Notes: generated by a model not told the origin, from the sequence alone. Positions 35,482 to 43,682 are shown, counted from the first letter of the stretch. The stretch: 43,682 nucleotides of DNA from Methylobacterium sp. WL119 (GCF_008039875.1 NZ_VRUU01000040.1:1-43682), one strand, 5' to 3'. Translations and numbers: made by a program.

Positions 35482-35922
35482 GTGATGTTAGCCTTGATGC
35501 AGTCCTGGCGCTTCTGGGCGCTGCTCTCGGCGGCCTTCGCCGCGCTCACCGCGATCCTGGCCAAGGTCGGCGTCGCCGGCGTGCCGTCGGACGTCGCCAC
35601 CCTCGTCCGCACGGTGGTGATCCTCGGCCTCACGGCGGCGATCGTGGCCGTCACCGGCCAGGCGGCCGACCTCGCGCGGATCCCGGGGCGGAGCGCGGTC
35701 TTCCTCGTCCTGTCGGGGCTCGCCACCGGCGCCTCGTGGCTCTGCTACTTCCGCGCCCTGTCCCTGGGCGATGCCGCCCGCGTCGCGCCGATCGACAAGC
35801 TCAGCGTCGTGCTGGTGGCGATCTTCGGCGTGGTCCTGCTCGGCGAGACGCTGAGCCCGACCAACTGGCTCGGCGTGGCGCTGATCGCCGCCGGCGCCGT
35901 CCTGGTCGCGATCGGTGCATGA
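35482..35922 (+). CDS. Small EamA-type (DMT superfamily) transporter
   Basis: A 146-residue protein with five hydrophobic helices, forming one EamA domain. The stretch ALSLGDAARVAPIDKLSVVL, then GVVLLGETLSPTNWLGVALI, is typical of short bacterial DMT members that dimerise. The start is GTG at 35482 or the ATG three bases later. It lies 10 nt after crcB and is probably co-transcribed. Substrate unknown. Confidence 0.85.
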   Translation: MMLALMQSWRFWALLSAAFAALTAILAKVGVAGVPSDVATLVRTVVILGLTAAIVAVTGQAADLARIPGRSAVFLVLSGLATGASWLCYFRALSLGDAARVAPIDKLSVVLVAIFGVVLLGETLSPTNWLGVALIAAGAVLVAIGA

Positions 35923-35937
35923 CGGCTGCGGCGTACC

Positions 35938-36060
35938 ATGGAATCGTTTCAACTATAAACTTCGATATCGCCCGACGAAGATTGAAATTACAACGTTTCC
36001 AATATTGTCGACGTCGCTTGATTGTCGATTTCCATCCCTGCTAGAGCGTTCTCCGGCGAT
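35938..36060. other. AT-rich islet with nested inverted repeats
   Basis: This stretch is far poorer in GC than the rest of the window. It holds nested inverted pairs: TTTCAA (35947-35952) with TTGAAA (35982-35987), and inside it CTTCG (35960-35964) with CGAAG (35976-35980). Near its right end CTAGAGCG (36041-36048) resembles the opening of short extragenic repeats I recall from rhizobial genomes. No gene is supported. It may be a foreign or repeat-derived insert, or the 3' end of the EamA transcript plus the promoter of the next genes. Confidence 0.45.
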
Positions 36061-36113
36061 GTACTTCCGCCTTGCTTTCAAGGTGGCGTGCCCGCCGAGC
36101 GCTGGAGGCCGGA

Positions 36114-36272
36114 ATGGGACGGGTGATGGACCTGATCGATGCCTGCGTGACGGTGGCGTGGTGGGACGGCTCATGTCTCGGCCTGCGCCTGCACCGCCTG
36201 CCGGACCTGATCGACCACGTCGCGGCGAGCCCGCAGCCGAAGCGGGGGCGCCGCCTCGGAGGCCGCCGATGA
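36114..36272 (+). CDS. Hypothetical small protein, first of a two-gene mini-operon
   Basis: A 52-residue protein of unknown family. A strong ggagg site 6 nt before the ATG supports it. The sequence MGRVMDLIDACVTVAWWDG is followed by LRLHRLPDLIDHVAAS, then a very basic tail (KRGRRLGGRR). Its TGA overlaps the next start as ATGA (36269-36272), so both genes are translationally coupled. Confidence 0.55.
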   Translation: MGRVMDLIDACVTVAWWDGSCLGLRLHRLPDLIDHVAASPQPKRGRRLGGRR

Positions 36273-36589
36273 TCGCCGAATCGAATCGGTGCCGCTGCGA
36301 CGAGTCCCGCGGGCAGGCGGCGGTCGAGCAGGCGCTGACGCGGGCGTTCTGGCACGCCCTCGATGGTCAGGGCCTGTCGGTGATGGCCGCCCTCGAAGCC
36401 GCGTCGCGCACCATCGGCGTGCTCTACGGCCAGATCGCCGCGGCGCACGGCGCCGGCACGACCTGCACCTGCGGCTGGGTGCCCGACCCGGACACCGACC
36501 TGATCGTGCTGGAAGCGCATCTCGCCGCCGCCTTGCTTCAGCCGCGTGCGCCGGACCTCGCCCGGATGGAGGCCGCCGGCAGCGCCTGA
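36269..36589 (+). CDS. Hypothetical protein with two Cys-x-Cys motifs
   Basis: A 106-residue protein I do not recognise. Cys8-x-Cys10 (RCRCDES) and Cys66-x-Cys68 (TCTCGW) could bind a metal together. Between them is a helical stretch (VEQALTRAFWHALDGQGLSV, then MAALEAASRTIGVLYGQ). The C-terminal part is a leucine/alanine-rich helix. It is coupled to the 52-residue gene upstream and followed by a strong hairpin. There is no signal peptide or membrane segment. Confidence 0.6.
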   Translation: MIAESNRCRCDESRGQAAVEQALTRAFWHALDGQGLSVMAALEAASRTIGVLYGQIAAAHGAGTTCTCGWVPDPDTDLIVLEAHLAAALLQPRAPDLARMEAAGSA

Positions 36590-36616
36590 CGGCCCGACCC
36601 GCCCCGGCGCACGGCG

Positions 36617-36649
36617 CCCGCCGGCCTTCCCCCGGGGAAGCCGGGCGGG
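36617..36649 (+). terminator. Hairpin terminator after the mini-operon
   Basis: The arms 36617-36632 and 36634-36649 pair almost completely (TTCCCC with GGGGAA at the tip, CCCGCC with GGCGGG-like at the base). The hairpin begins 28 nt after the stop. It separates the mini-operon from the next small gene. Confidence 0.55.
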
Positions 36650-36655
36650 CGGACG

Positions 36656-36671
36656 TTACGGTTCGCTTAAC
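36656..36671 (+). promoter_or_regulatory. CtrA-like site TTAC-N7-TTAAC
   Basis: TTAC (36656-36659), seven bases, then TTAAC (36667-36671) matches the CtrA consensus TTAA-N7-TTAA with one change in the first half. It lies 48 bp before the start of the 51-residue membrane protein, a normal place for an activator site. CtrA is the cell-cycle regulator of alphaproteobacteria. Confidence 0.4.
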
Positions 36672-36718
36672 CCACCCGCGCGATCATCGCCCCCTGACGC
36701 GAGGTCGGAGCTCGGGCG

Positions 36719-36874
36719 ATGGACGCATTCTACCACGGCCTCGAAACGTCGCTGCTGGCCTTCGGCTTCGCCCTGAGCGTCGCCGCCTTCGCGCTGCTCG
36801 CGAGCCCGCCCGCGCCCGCCGGCACGATCACGCTGCCGATGCTCACGGTCGACGTCCCGCAGAACGCCCGCTGA
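36719..36874 (+). CDS. 51-residue single-span membrane protein
   Basis: A short frame with a ggag ribosome site. The product has one hydrophobic helix (LETSLLAFGFALSVAAFALL) and a short tail (TITLPMLTVDVPQNAR) probably outside the membrane. It is isolated between a terminator and the symporter gene and may be under CtrA-like control. Function unknown. Confidence 0.5.
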   Translation: MDAFYHGLETSLLAFGFALSVAAFALLASPPAPAGTITLPMLTVDVPQNAR

Positions 36875-36909
36875 TCCGGCTGCGTCGCGGCTCCTGCGTG
36901 ACACGACGA

Positions 36910-36958
36910 AGACGTGGGACAGACGTGGTCATGCGTCCGGGACGGCATGGACATGCCG
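36910..36958. promoter_or_regulatory. Paired AGACGTGG repeats and a palindrome upstream of the symporter-cyo genes
   Basis: AGACGTGG occurs at 36910-36917 and 36921-36928, an 11-bp offset. A palindrome CGGCATG-GA-CATGCCG follows at 36943-36958. Both lie in the 268-bp gap before the symporter. They could be sites controlling the symporter/cyo transcription unit; the binding proteins are unknown. Confidence 0.3.
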
Positions 36959-37142
36959 GATTCAAGGGAGACCATCGCGCAGCCTTGCGCTATCAGCCGG
37001 GACAGCCCTGATCGGCCTGCGACTACGCGGCGGTGTCACCGACGGCCCTGAGCGGATACCTTCCGGTCGCGGTCCCGGCGCACGCCTCGCGTCGATCGCC
37101 GCACCGCGTCACCGTCGTCATCGAGCAAGCCGGCTGTCCGAC

Positions 37143-38480
37143 ATGATCCCTGAGCCCGCCCTGGCAAACTCCTCGCCCCTCGAGCGCGACGCGCACCTCG
37201 TCTCGACCGACCACAAGGTCGCGCCGGGAGAGATCGCGGCCGGCGTGGTGATCGGCCGGGCCTCGGAATATTTCGACTTCTTCGTCTACGGCATCGCCTC
37301 GGTGCTGGTGTTCCCGAAGGTGTTCTTCTCGTTCGAGCCGGATGCGCTCACGGCCACGCTGTACTCCTTCGCGGTGTTCTCCCTCGCCTTCATCGCCCGG
37401 CCGATCGGCTCGGTGATCTTCATGGCCGTCGACCGGCGGCACGGCCGCGGCGTCAAGCTGACGATCGCGCTGTTCATGCTCGGCGGCGCCACCGCGGCGG
37501 TGAGCTTCCTGCCGAGCTACGCCAGCATCGGCCACGCCTCGATCTGGCTGCTGGCCGGCCTGCGCATCCTCCAGGGCCTCGCGCTCGGCGGCGCCTGGGA
37601 CGGGCTCGCCTCGCTCCTGGCGCTGAACGCCCCGCGCGAGCGCCGCGGCTGGTTCGCGATGATCCCCCAGCTCGGCGCACCCCTCGGCTTCATCGTCGCC
37701 AGCGCCCTGTTCTCGTTCTTCCTCGTCAACCTCGATTCGGCCGACTTCCTCGATTGGGGCTGGCGCTTTCCGTTCTACTGCGCCTTCACCATCAACGTCG
37801 TGGCGCTGTTCGCCCGCTTGCGGCTGGTGGCGACCGACGAGTTCGTCCGCCTGATGGAGAAGGGCCGGCTCGAGCCGGTGCCGGTGATCGAGGTGGTGCG
37901 CCACCATGCGGTGGACGTGTGGATCGGCGCCTTCGTGCCGCTGGCCGCCTTCGCGCTGTTCCACCTCGTGACGATCTTCCCGATCAGCTGGCTGACCCTG
38001 TTCACCGATCGCTCGCCCGGCGAGTTCCTGATCGTGCAGTGCTCGGGCGCCATCGTCTGCGCCGGCGCGGTCGCGGCCTCCGGGCTGATCGCCGACCAGA
38101 TCGGCCGCCGCAACGCGCTGCTGCTCAGCTCCGGCCTGATCGCCGTCTTCGCTCTCGGCAGCATCATCGCGCCCCTGGTGTTCGGCGACAGCGCGATCGG
38201 CCAGACCATGTACGTCACCATCGGCTTCATGCTGATGGGCCTCGCCTACGGCCAGACCGCCGGCGCGGTGACGGCGCGGCTCGGCGCGCGCTACCGCTAC
38301 ACCGGCGCGGCGCTGACCTCGGATCTGGCGTGGCTGTTCGGCGCAGGCTTCGCCCCGCTGGTCGTCCTCTGGCTCTCGTCCCGCTACGGGCTGTGGATGG
38401 TCGGCCTCTACCTGCTCTCGGGTGCGGCGGCATCGCTCCTTGCCCTCACCCTCGACCGTTCCGAGATGCGTCAGATGTAG
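37143..38480 (+). CDS. MFS metabolite:H+ symporter (MHS family)
   Basis: A 445-residue inner-membrane transporter with about 12 helices. Features of the MHS (ProP/ShiA-like) branch are GRASEYFDFFVYGIASVLVF near the N-terminus, FIARPIGSVIFMAVDRRHGR (the MFS loop 2-3 motif), and RILQGLALGGAWDGLASLLA. These carriers move organic acids or osmolytes with protons. It lies 94 nt before cyoA on the same strand. This pairing recurs in proteobacterial cyo loci, so joint transcription is likely, but its substrate is unknown. Confidence 0.88.
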   Translation: MIPEPALANSSPLERDAHLVSTDHKVAPGEIAAGVVIGRASEYFDFFVYGIASVLVFPKVFFSFEPDALTATLYSFAVFSLAFIARPIGSVIFMAVDRRHGRGVKLTIALFMLGGATAAVSFLPSYASIGHASIWLLAGLRILQGLALGGAWDGLASLLALNAPRERRGWFAMIPQLGAPLGFIVASALFSFFLVNLDSADFLDWGWRFPFYCAFTINVVALFARLRLVATDEFVRLMEKGRLEPVPVIEVVRHHAVDVWIGAFVPLAAFALFHLVTIFPISWLTLFTDRSPGEFLIVQCSGAIVCAGAVAASGLIADQIGRRNALLLSSGLIAVFALGSIIAPLVFGDSAIGQTMYVTIGFMLMGLAYGQTAGAVTARLGARYRYTGAALTSDLAWLFGAGFAPLVVLWLSSRYGLWMVGLYLLSGAAASLLALTLDRSEMRQM

Positions 38481-38574
38481 TCGGGAGGCCCGCGTCGTCC
38501 CTCACCCCGTTCCGATACATGTTCGCGCCGAACGGCCCCAGGGCCCGCCGGCCAGGCAAACCGAGTTGATCGCC

Positions 38575-39771
38575 GTGGCACGCTCCGCCTCACCTTCCCG
38601 TCCCCCGGCCCGCACGGCCGCCCGGCTCCTGCGCGGCCTCTGCGCCGTGTCGCTCTCCGGGCTGCTCGCCGGCTGCAACCTCGTGGTGATGCAGCCCTCG
38701 GGCGACGTCGCCCTGCAGCAGCGGAACCTCGTCCTCGCCTCGGTCGGGCTGATGCTGCTGATCGTGCTCCCGGTGATCGCGCTGACGCTGATCTTCGCCT
38801 GGCGCTACCGGGCGACCAACGAGTCGGCCCCCTACGATCCGGACTGGCACCACTCGACCCAGCTCGAGGTGGTGATCTGGACGGCGCCGCTGCTGATCAT
38901 CATCGCGCTCGGCGCGCTCACCTGGATCAGCACCCACACCCTCGACCCGTTCCGGGCGCTCCGGCGGATCGACTCCAGCCGCCCCGTGGCGGCCGGCGTG
39001 AAGCCGCTCGCCGTCGAGGTCGTCGCCCTCGATTGGAAGTGGCTATTCTTCTACCCGGAATACGGGATCGCCACCGTCAACGAGCTCGCCGCCCCCGTCG
39101 ACCGGCCGATCGACTTCAAGATCACCGCCTCCTCGGTGATGAACGCCTTCTACGTCCCCGCGCTGGCCGGGATGATCTACGCGATGCCCGGCATGCAGAC
39201 GCAGCTCCACGCGGTGATCAACAAGCCGGGCGAGTATGCCGGCCTGTCCTCGCACTACAGCGGCACCGGCTTCTCGCGGATGACGTTCAAGTTCCATGGC
39301 CTCGACGATGCCGGGTTCGACGCCTGGGTCGCCAAGGCGAAGGCGCAGGGCTCCGACCTCACCCGCGAGGACTATCTCAAGCTCGAGAAGCCGAGCGAGG
39401 CCGAGCCGGTGAAGTACTACAAGTCCGTCGCCGACGGGCTGTTCGACACCATCGTCAACATGTGCGCCGTGCCGGGCAAGATGTGCATGAGCGAGATGAT
39501 GACCATCGACGCCAAGGGCGGCGCCGGCAAGGACTCCACCGAGAACCGCGAGCGCCTCCGCTACGACAACCGCCACATCGAGCAGGGCGACGAGGCGCCG
39601 GGCGCCACAGCACCCGCGTCCGGCCGCACCCCGCACGGCCAGGAGCAGCCGCAGGGCATGAAGCCCGACGGCAACAACCCGCACGTCCACGAAAACGGAA
39701 CGAAACCCGAGAACCAGATGCCGGCGCCGGAGCGGGACTCGGTCGCCCCGTCGCAGCTCAACAACAAGTAG
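38575..39771 (+). CDS. cyoA: Cytochrome bo ubiquinol oxidase subunit II
   Basis: The 398-residue subunit II has a lipoprotein signal ending LSGLLAGC (Cys34 lipidated) and two membrane helices. The cupredoxin domain contains [19 protein letters not shown] and [15 protein letters not shown] but lacks the CuA ligands, as in quinol oxidases. An extra proline/asparagine-rich tail of about 70 residues (from about 330) follows the CyoA core. The start is uncertain: GTG at 38575 is chosen, with a TTG at 38566 possible, both near a ccgag site. Confidence 0.93.
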   Translation: MARSASPSRPPARTAARLLRGLCAVSLSGLLAGCNLVVMQPSGDVALQQRNLVLASVGLMLLIVLPVIALTLIFAWRYRATNESAPYDPDWHHSTQLEVVIWTAPLLIIIALGALTWISTHTLDPFRALRRIDSSRPVAAGVKPLAVEVVALDWKWLFFYPEYGIATVNELAAPVDRPIDFKITASSVMNAFYVPALAGMIYAMPGMQTQLHAVINKPGEYAGLSSHYSGTGFSRMTFKFHGLDDAGFDAWVAKAKAQGSDLTREDYLKLEKPSEAEPVKYYKSVADGLFDTIVNMCAVPGKMCMSEMMTIDAKGGAGKDSTENRERLRYDNRHIEQGDEAPGATAPASGRTPHGQEQPQGMKPDGNNPHVHENGTKPENQMPAPERDSVAPSQLNNK

Positions 39772-39814
39772 GACCGGCGCCCCGCCGCCGAACCACCCTC
39801 AACGGATCGAACCC

Positions 39815-41818
39815 ATGTTCTCCAATCCGGATCTCCAGAAGCTCGTCTTCGGACGGCTCTCGCTGGAAGACATCCCCTACCACGAGCCGATCCTTCAGGT
39901 GACCTTCGCCATGGTGGCGCTGGGTGGCCTCGTCGTGCTCGGCGCGATCACCTACTACCGCTTCTGGGGCCCGCTCTGGCGGGACTGGCTGACCTCGGTC
40001 GACCACAAGAAGATCGGCGTGATGTACATCGTGCTGGCCTTCGTCATGCTGCTGCGCGGCTTCGCCGACGCGCTGATGATGCGCGCGCAGCAAGCGGTCG
40101 CGTTCGGCGCCAACGAGGGCTACCTGCCGCCGCACCACTACGACCAGATCTTCACGGCGCACGGCGTGATCATGATCTTCTTCGTGGCGATGCCGTTCGT
40201 CACCGGCCTGATGAACTACGTCGTGCCGCTGCAGATCGGCGCCCGCGACGTGGCCTTCCCATTCCTCAACAACTTCAGCTTCTGGATGACGGTCTCGGGC
40301 GCCATGACGATCATGGCCTCGCTGTTCGTCGGCGAGTTCGCCCGCACCGGCTGGCTCGCCTATCCGCCGCTCTCAGGCGCGGACATGAGCCCGGGCGTCG
40401 GCGTCGACTACTACATCTGGGCGCTGCAGATCGCCGGCATCGGCACGCTGCTCTCGGGCATCAACCTGATCGCGACCATCGTGAAGATGCGCGCGCCGGG
40501 CATGACCATGATGAAGCTGCCGATCTTCGTCTGGACCTCGCTCTGCACCAACGTGCTGATCACGGCGGCCTTCCCGATCCTCACCGCCGTCCTCGCCCTG
40601 CTGTCGATGGACCGCTACGTCGGCACGCACTTCTTCACGAACGACCTCGGCGGCAACCCGATGATGTACTTCAACCTCATCTGGATCTGGGGCCACCCGG
40701 AGGTCTACATCCTCATCCTGCCGGCGTTCGGCATCTTCTCGGAGGTGACCTCGACCTTCTCCGGCAAGCGCCTGTTCGGCTACGCCTCGATGGTCTACGC
40801 GACCGTGGTCATCACGATCCTCTCGTACCTCGTCTGGCTGCACCACTTCTTCACGATGGGCTCCGGCGCCGACGTGAACTCGTTCTTCGGCATCACGACG
40901 ATGATCATCTCGATCCCGACGGGCGCGAAGATCTTCAACTGGCTGTTTACGATGTATCGCGGCCGGATCCGGTTCGAGCTGCCGATGATGTGGACCGTGA
41001 GCTTCATGGTTACCTTCACCATCGGCGGCATGACCGGCGTGCTGCTCGCCGTGCCCCCGGCCGACTTCGTGCTGCACAACTCGCTGTTCCTGATCGCGCA
41101 CTTCCACAACGTCATCATCGGCGGCGTGCTGTTCGGGAGCTTCGCCGGCGTGACCTACTGGTTCCCGAAGGCCTTCGGGTTCAAGCTGGACCCGTTCTGG
41201 GGGAAGATGTCGTTCTGGTTCTGGACGGTGGGGTTCTACTTCGCCTTCATGCCGCTCTACGTCCTCGGCCTGATGGGCGTGACGCGCCGCGCCAACCACT
41301 TCGACGATCCGTCGCTGCAGATCTGGTTCGTGATCGCCGCCTTCGGCGCGGTGCTGATCCTGCTCGGCATCCTGTCGATGATCGTCCAGTTCGTGGTCTC
41401 GATCCGCAACCGCGAGGCGCTGCGCGACCTCACGGGCGATCCCTGGAACGGCCGCACCCTCGAGTGGTCGACCGCCTCGCCGCCGCCGGACTACAACTTC
41501 GCCTTCACCCCGGTCATCCACGATCTCGACGCGTGGTCCGACATGAAGAAGCGCGGCTACGAGCGCCCGCTCAAGGGTTACAAGCCGATCCACATGCCGA
41601 AGAACACCGCCACCGGCGTGATCCTCGGCGTGGTCTCGATCGGCTTCTCGTTCGCGATGATCTGGTACATCTGGTGGCTCGCGGCCGCGACCTTCGCGAC
41701 GATGTTCCTCGTCACCGTGATCCACACCTTCAACTACAACCGCGAGTTCTACATCCCCGCCGCCGACGTGGTGCGGGCCGAGGGGCAGCGGACGAGCGTG
41801 ATGGCGGGACGGGCCTGA
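39815..41818 (+). CDS. cyoB: Cytochrome bo ubiquinol oxidase subunit I
   Basis: The 667-residue catalytic subunit holds haem b, haem o and CuB and pumps protons. The CuB region [17 protein letters not shown] carries the cross-linked His-Tyr pair. Other markers are [13 protein letters not shown] (haem ligand His), [15 protein letters not shown] [10 protein letters not shown], and [15 protein letters not shown] (haem ligands). Length matches E. coli CyoB. It lies 43 nt after cyoA. Confidence 0.97.
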   Translation: MFSNPDLQKLVFGRLSLEDIPYHEPILQVTFAMVALGGLVVLGAITYYRFWGPLWRDWLTSVDHKKIGVMYIVLAFVMLLRGFADALMMRAQQAVAFGANEGYLPPHHYDQIFTAHGVIMIFFVAMPFVTGLMNYVVPLQIGARDVAFPFLNNFSFWMTVSGAMTIMASLFVGEFARTGWLAYPPLSGADMSPGVGVDYYIWALQIAGIGTLLSGINLIATIVKMRAPGMTMMKLPIFVWTSLCTNVLITAAFPILTAVLALLSMDRYVGTHFFTNDLGGNPMMYFNLIWIWGHPEVYILILPAFGIFSEVTSTFSGKRLFGYASMVYATVVITILSYLVWLHHFFTMGSGADVNSFFGITTMIISIPTGAKIFNWLFTMYRGRIRFELPMMWTVSFMVTFTIGGMTGVLLAVPPADFVLHNSLFLIAHFHNVIIGGVLFGSFAGVTYWFPKAFGFKLDPFWGKMSFWFWTVGFYFAFMPLYVLGLMGVTRRANHFDDPSLQIWFVIAAFGAVLILLGILSMIVQFVVSIRNREALRDLTGDPWNGRTLEWSTASPPPDYNFAFTPVIHDLDAWSDMKKRGYERPLKGYKPIHMPKNTATGVILGVVSIGFSFAMIWYIWWLAAATFATMFLVTVIHTFNYNREFYIPAADVVRAEGQRTSVMAGRA

Positions 41819-41822
41819 GCCG

Positions 41823-42449
41823 ATGATGCACACCGACACGGCCCCGCCGGGCACCGAGGCTCCGGCCTTCTACCTCGACGAGGACCACGCCCACGAGTCG
41901 AGCACCATGCTCGGCTTCTGGATGTACCTGATGAGCGATTGCCTCATCTTCGCGGTGCTGTTCGCCACCTACGGGGTTCTCGGCCGCAACTACGCGGCCG
42001 GGCCCTCGCCGCGCGACCTGTTCGAGCTGCCGCTGGTGGCGCTCAACACCTCCATGCTGCTCCTGTCCTCCATCACCTACGGCTTCGCCATGCTGGAGAT
42101 GGAGAAGGACAACGTCCGGACGATGCAGGTCTGGCTCGCGATCACCGGCCTGTTCGGCGCGTGCTTCATCGGCATCGAGCTCTACGAGTTCGCCCACCTG
42201 ATCCACGAGGGCGCGACGCCGCAGCGCTCGGCCTTCCTGTCCTCGTTCTTCGCCCTGGTCGGCACCCACGGCCTGCACGTCTCGCTCGGCATCGTCTGGT
42301 TGATCGTGCTGATGGTGCAGACCGCCCAGAAGGGGCTGATCGTCGAGAACAAGCGCCGGCTGATGTGCCTGTCGATGTTCTGGCACTTCCTCGACGTCGT
42401 CTGGATCGGCGTCTTCACCTTCGTGTACCTAATGGGAGTGCTGCAATGA
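41823..42449 (+). CDS. cyoC: Cytochrome bo ubiquinol oxidase subunit III
   Basis: A 208-residue subunit with five helices. ESSTMLGFWMYLMSDCLIFA and GTHGLHVSLGIVWLIV are typical of subunit III, ending WHFLDVVWIGVFTFVYLMG. It starts 4 nt after the cyoB stop and overlaps cyoD as ATGA. Confidence 0.96.
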   Translation: MMHTDTAPPGTEAPAFYLDEDHAHESSTMLGFWMYLMSDCLIFAVLFATYGVLGRNYAAGPSPRDLFELPLVALNTSMLLLSSITYGFAMLEMEKDNVRTMQVWLAITGLFGACFIGIELYEFAHLIHEGATPQRSAFLSSFFALVGTHGLHVSLGIVWLIVLMVQTAQKGLIVENKRRLMCLSMFWHFLDVVWIGVFTFVYLMGVLQ

Positions 42450-42871
42450 GCTCGGCGACGGGGGCGGGGCACCACGCCGAACCGCACGGTCACGGCCACG
42501 ACGCGCACGGCCACGACGCGCACGGCCACCCGGCCGGGGCGCACGGCTCGTTCAAGAGCTACATGACCGGCTTCGTGCTCTCGGTGATCCTCACCGCGAT
42601 CCCGTTCTGGCTGGTGATGAGCGACGTGCTCGGCAACGCCGTGCACACCAGCCTGATCATCATGGCCTTCGCGGTGGTGCAGATCGTGGTCCACATGATC
42701 TACTTCCTGCACATGAACACGAAGTCCGAGGGCGGATGGACGATCCTGGCCCTGATCTTCACGCTGACCCTCGTCGTGATCACGCTGACCGGCTCGATCT
42801 GGGTGATGTATCACCTGAACACCAACATGATGCCGACGTCGCCGCACGACCTGATGCACCACAAGCCCTGA
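42446..42871 (+). CDS. cyoD: Cytochrome bo ubiquinol oxidase subunit IV
   Basis: A 141-residue subunit with three helices and the family stretch VVQIVVHMIYFLHMN. The N-terminus has an unusual histidine-rich repeat (HGHGHDAHGHDAHGHPAGAH, about 14-33) that could bind metal ions. Its C-terminal end is also His-rich (HDLMHHK). The last codon and stop read CCC-TGA, overlapping the likely SURF1 start. Confidence 0.94.
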   Translation: MSSATGAGHHAEPHGHGHDAHGHDAHGHPAGAHGSFKSYMTGFVLSVILTAIPFWLVMSDVLGNAVHTSLIIMAFAVVQIVVHMIYFLHMNTKSEGGWTILALIFTLTLVVITLTGSIWVMYHLNTNMMPTSPHDLMHHKP

Positions 42872-43569
42872 GGACGTCCCGCCTCGGCCTGGCGGCCTTC
42901 AACCTCGCGAGCGCGCTGGCGGTCGCGGGGCTCGTCGCCCTCGGGATCTGGCAGGTCGAGCGCCGGGCATGGAAGCTCGACCTGATCGCGCGGGTCGAGG
43001 CCCGAATCGGCGCGGCCCCGGTCCCGGCGCCCGGGCCGGCGGCGTGGCCGAGCGTGACCGAGGCCGCCGACGCCTACCGCCACGTCCGGGTGGCGGGCCG
43101 CTTCCGCCACGAGTCCACCACGCTGGTCCAGGCGGTGACGGTGCTCGGCGGCGGGTTCTGGGTGCTGACGCCGCTGGTCGCCGACGGCTTCACGGTGCTG
43201 GTGAACCGCGGCTTCGTTCCCTCCGATCGCCGCGATCCTGCCGGCTGGCGCCGGCCCGAGGGCGAGGTCGACGTCACCGGCCTGTTGCGCCTCACCGAAC
43301 CCGGCGGCGCGTTCCTGCGCAGCAACGCGACCGCCGAGGATCGTTGGTATTCCCGCGATGTCGCCGCGATCGCTTCGGCCCGGGGGCTCTCCGGCATCGC
43401 GCCCTACTTCATCGATGCGGATGCGTCGGCGGATGATCGCTTGCCCGTCGGCGGGCTGACGGTGGTCGCCTTCCACAACAACCACCTCGTCTACGCGCTG
43501 ACCTGGTTCACCCTCGCCGCGATGACGCTGGGGGCCGCGATCTACGTGAACGTGGAGCGGCGGAGGTGA
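42868..43569 (+). CDS. SURF1 family oxidase assembly protein (probable CTG start)
   Basis: The 233-residue protein helps assemble haem-copper oxidases. It has two membrane helices at the ends (about 6-22 and 209-226) around a periplasmic domain with GGGFWVLTPL, VLVNRGFVP and NNHLVYALTWFTLA, all SURF1 landmarks. The expected N-terminus (RTSRLGLAAFNLASALAVAG) has no ATG, GTG or TTG in frame near it. The nearest are an ATG at 42736, deep inside cyoD, and a GTG near 43054, which would remove the first helix. A CTG at 42868 overlaps the cyoD stop as CTGA, mirroring the ATGA overlaps in this operon, so CTG is proposed. Confidence 0.82.
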   Translation: MRTSRLGLAAFNLASALAVAGLVALGIWQVERRAWKLDLIARVEARIGAAPVPAPGPAAWPSVTEAADAYRHVRVAGRFRHESTTLVQAVTVLGGGFWVLTPLVADGFTVLVNRGFVPSDRRDPAGWRRPEGEVDVTGLLRLTEPGGAFLRSNATAEDRWYSRDVAAIASARGLSGIAPYFIDADASADDRLPVGGLTVVAFHNNHLVYALTWFTLAAMTLGAAIYVNVERRR

Positions 43570-43612
43570 GGGGCCTGCTCGTCGGGTTCGGGGGGGGAGC
43601 TGCCGCATTCTT

Positions 43613-43652
43613 CCTCCCCCCTTAAGCGGGGGAGGGTGGCCCGCTAAGCGGG
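43613..43652. repeat. REP-like extragenic repeat with two hairpins
   Basis: CCTCCCCC (43613-43620) pairs with GGGGGAGG (43628-43635). CCCGCT (43640-43645) pairs with AGCGGG (43647-43652). The double-hairpin layout with gcgggggagggtggcccgct at its core is like short extragenic repeats I recall from Methylobacterium and Bradyrhizobium. It may end the cyo-SURF1 transcript. The G/C-rich arm sequence recurs at 17748-17776. Confidence 0.55.
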
Positions 43653-43682
43653 TCGGGAGAGGGGAGCGACGGTGCCTGAAAG

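Noticed and set aside
32607..35726. Very long minus-strand open frame (over 1000 codons) opposite the molybdenum hydroxylase large subunit and crcB genes
   Set aside because: It is an antisense shadow created by high GC at third codon positions. It is low-complexity (H, R, D, G, V, A) and shows no family motif.

Overview
The window is high-GC throughout (roughly 70% or more by eye) and almost fully coding. Gene content and order point to an alphaproteobacterium of the Hyphomicrobiales, most likely Methylobacterium or a close relative. The markers are a gene-transfer-agent (GTA) type tail protein, a FeuP/FeuQ-like two-component system, a ccmI-ccmE-ccmF-ccmH (cycHJKL) cluster, a DUF1127 gene divergent from a MocR regulator, and a metabolite symporter followed by cyoABCD-SURF1. 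The genus is inferred from this pattern only.

Layout. (1) 1-7686: the 3' end of a GTA or prophage-like tail module. It holds a 5'-truncated host-specificity/TIM-barrel protein, a DUF2793 fibre with a C1q-like end, a GH24 endolysin and three small membrane proteins that may complete a lysis cassette. (2) 7646-8932 (-): a GH16 glycan hydrolase with three C-terminal repeats. (3) 9337-12011: a paired CATTCAG box, a secreted PepSY protein (FeuN-like by position), an OmpR-type regulator and a histidine kinase. (4) 12278-16951: cytochrome c maturation genes, with mini-ORFs ending on the non-ATG starts of ccmE and ccmF. (5) 17081-24427: a glutathione transferase, leuC (-), DUF1127 (-) facing a MocR regulator over a perfect inverted repeat, a 2-hydroxyacid dehydrogenase overlapping a tandem AprI-type inhibitor, a PRC-barrel protein (-) and a glutathione peroxidase. 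(6) 24445-29408: an SsuE-like FMN reductase (-) with a possible degraded partner, DoxX, a MRJP/yellow protein and an SMP-30 lactonase (both -), and an orphan ParA. (7) 29436-34892: an M20 dipeptidase (-) and a three-subunit molybdenum hydroxylase of PaoABC type without a Tat signal. (8) 35103-36874: a fluoride channel, a small EamA transporter, an AT-rich islet, a two-gene mini-operon of unknown function and a 51-residue membrane protein behind a CtrA-like site. (9) 37143-43569: a metabolite:H+ symporter, cyoABCD and SURF1, ending in a REP-like repeat.

Most of the window is core metabolism and respiration. Ccm matures c-type cytochromes, Cyo is the alternative quinol oxidase, and SURF1 assists oxidase assembly. 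The least explained parts are the membrane proteins after the endolysin, the AT-rich islet with its mini-operon, and the translation starts of ccmE, ccmF and SURF1. No complete mobile element, CRISPR array, rRNA or tRNA gene was found. I did not find a clear new multi-gene system; the candidates offered are local and testable.
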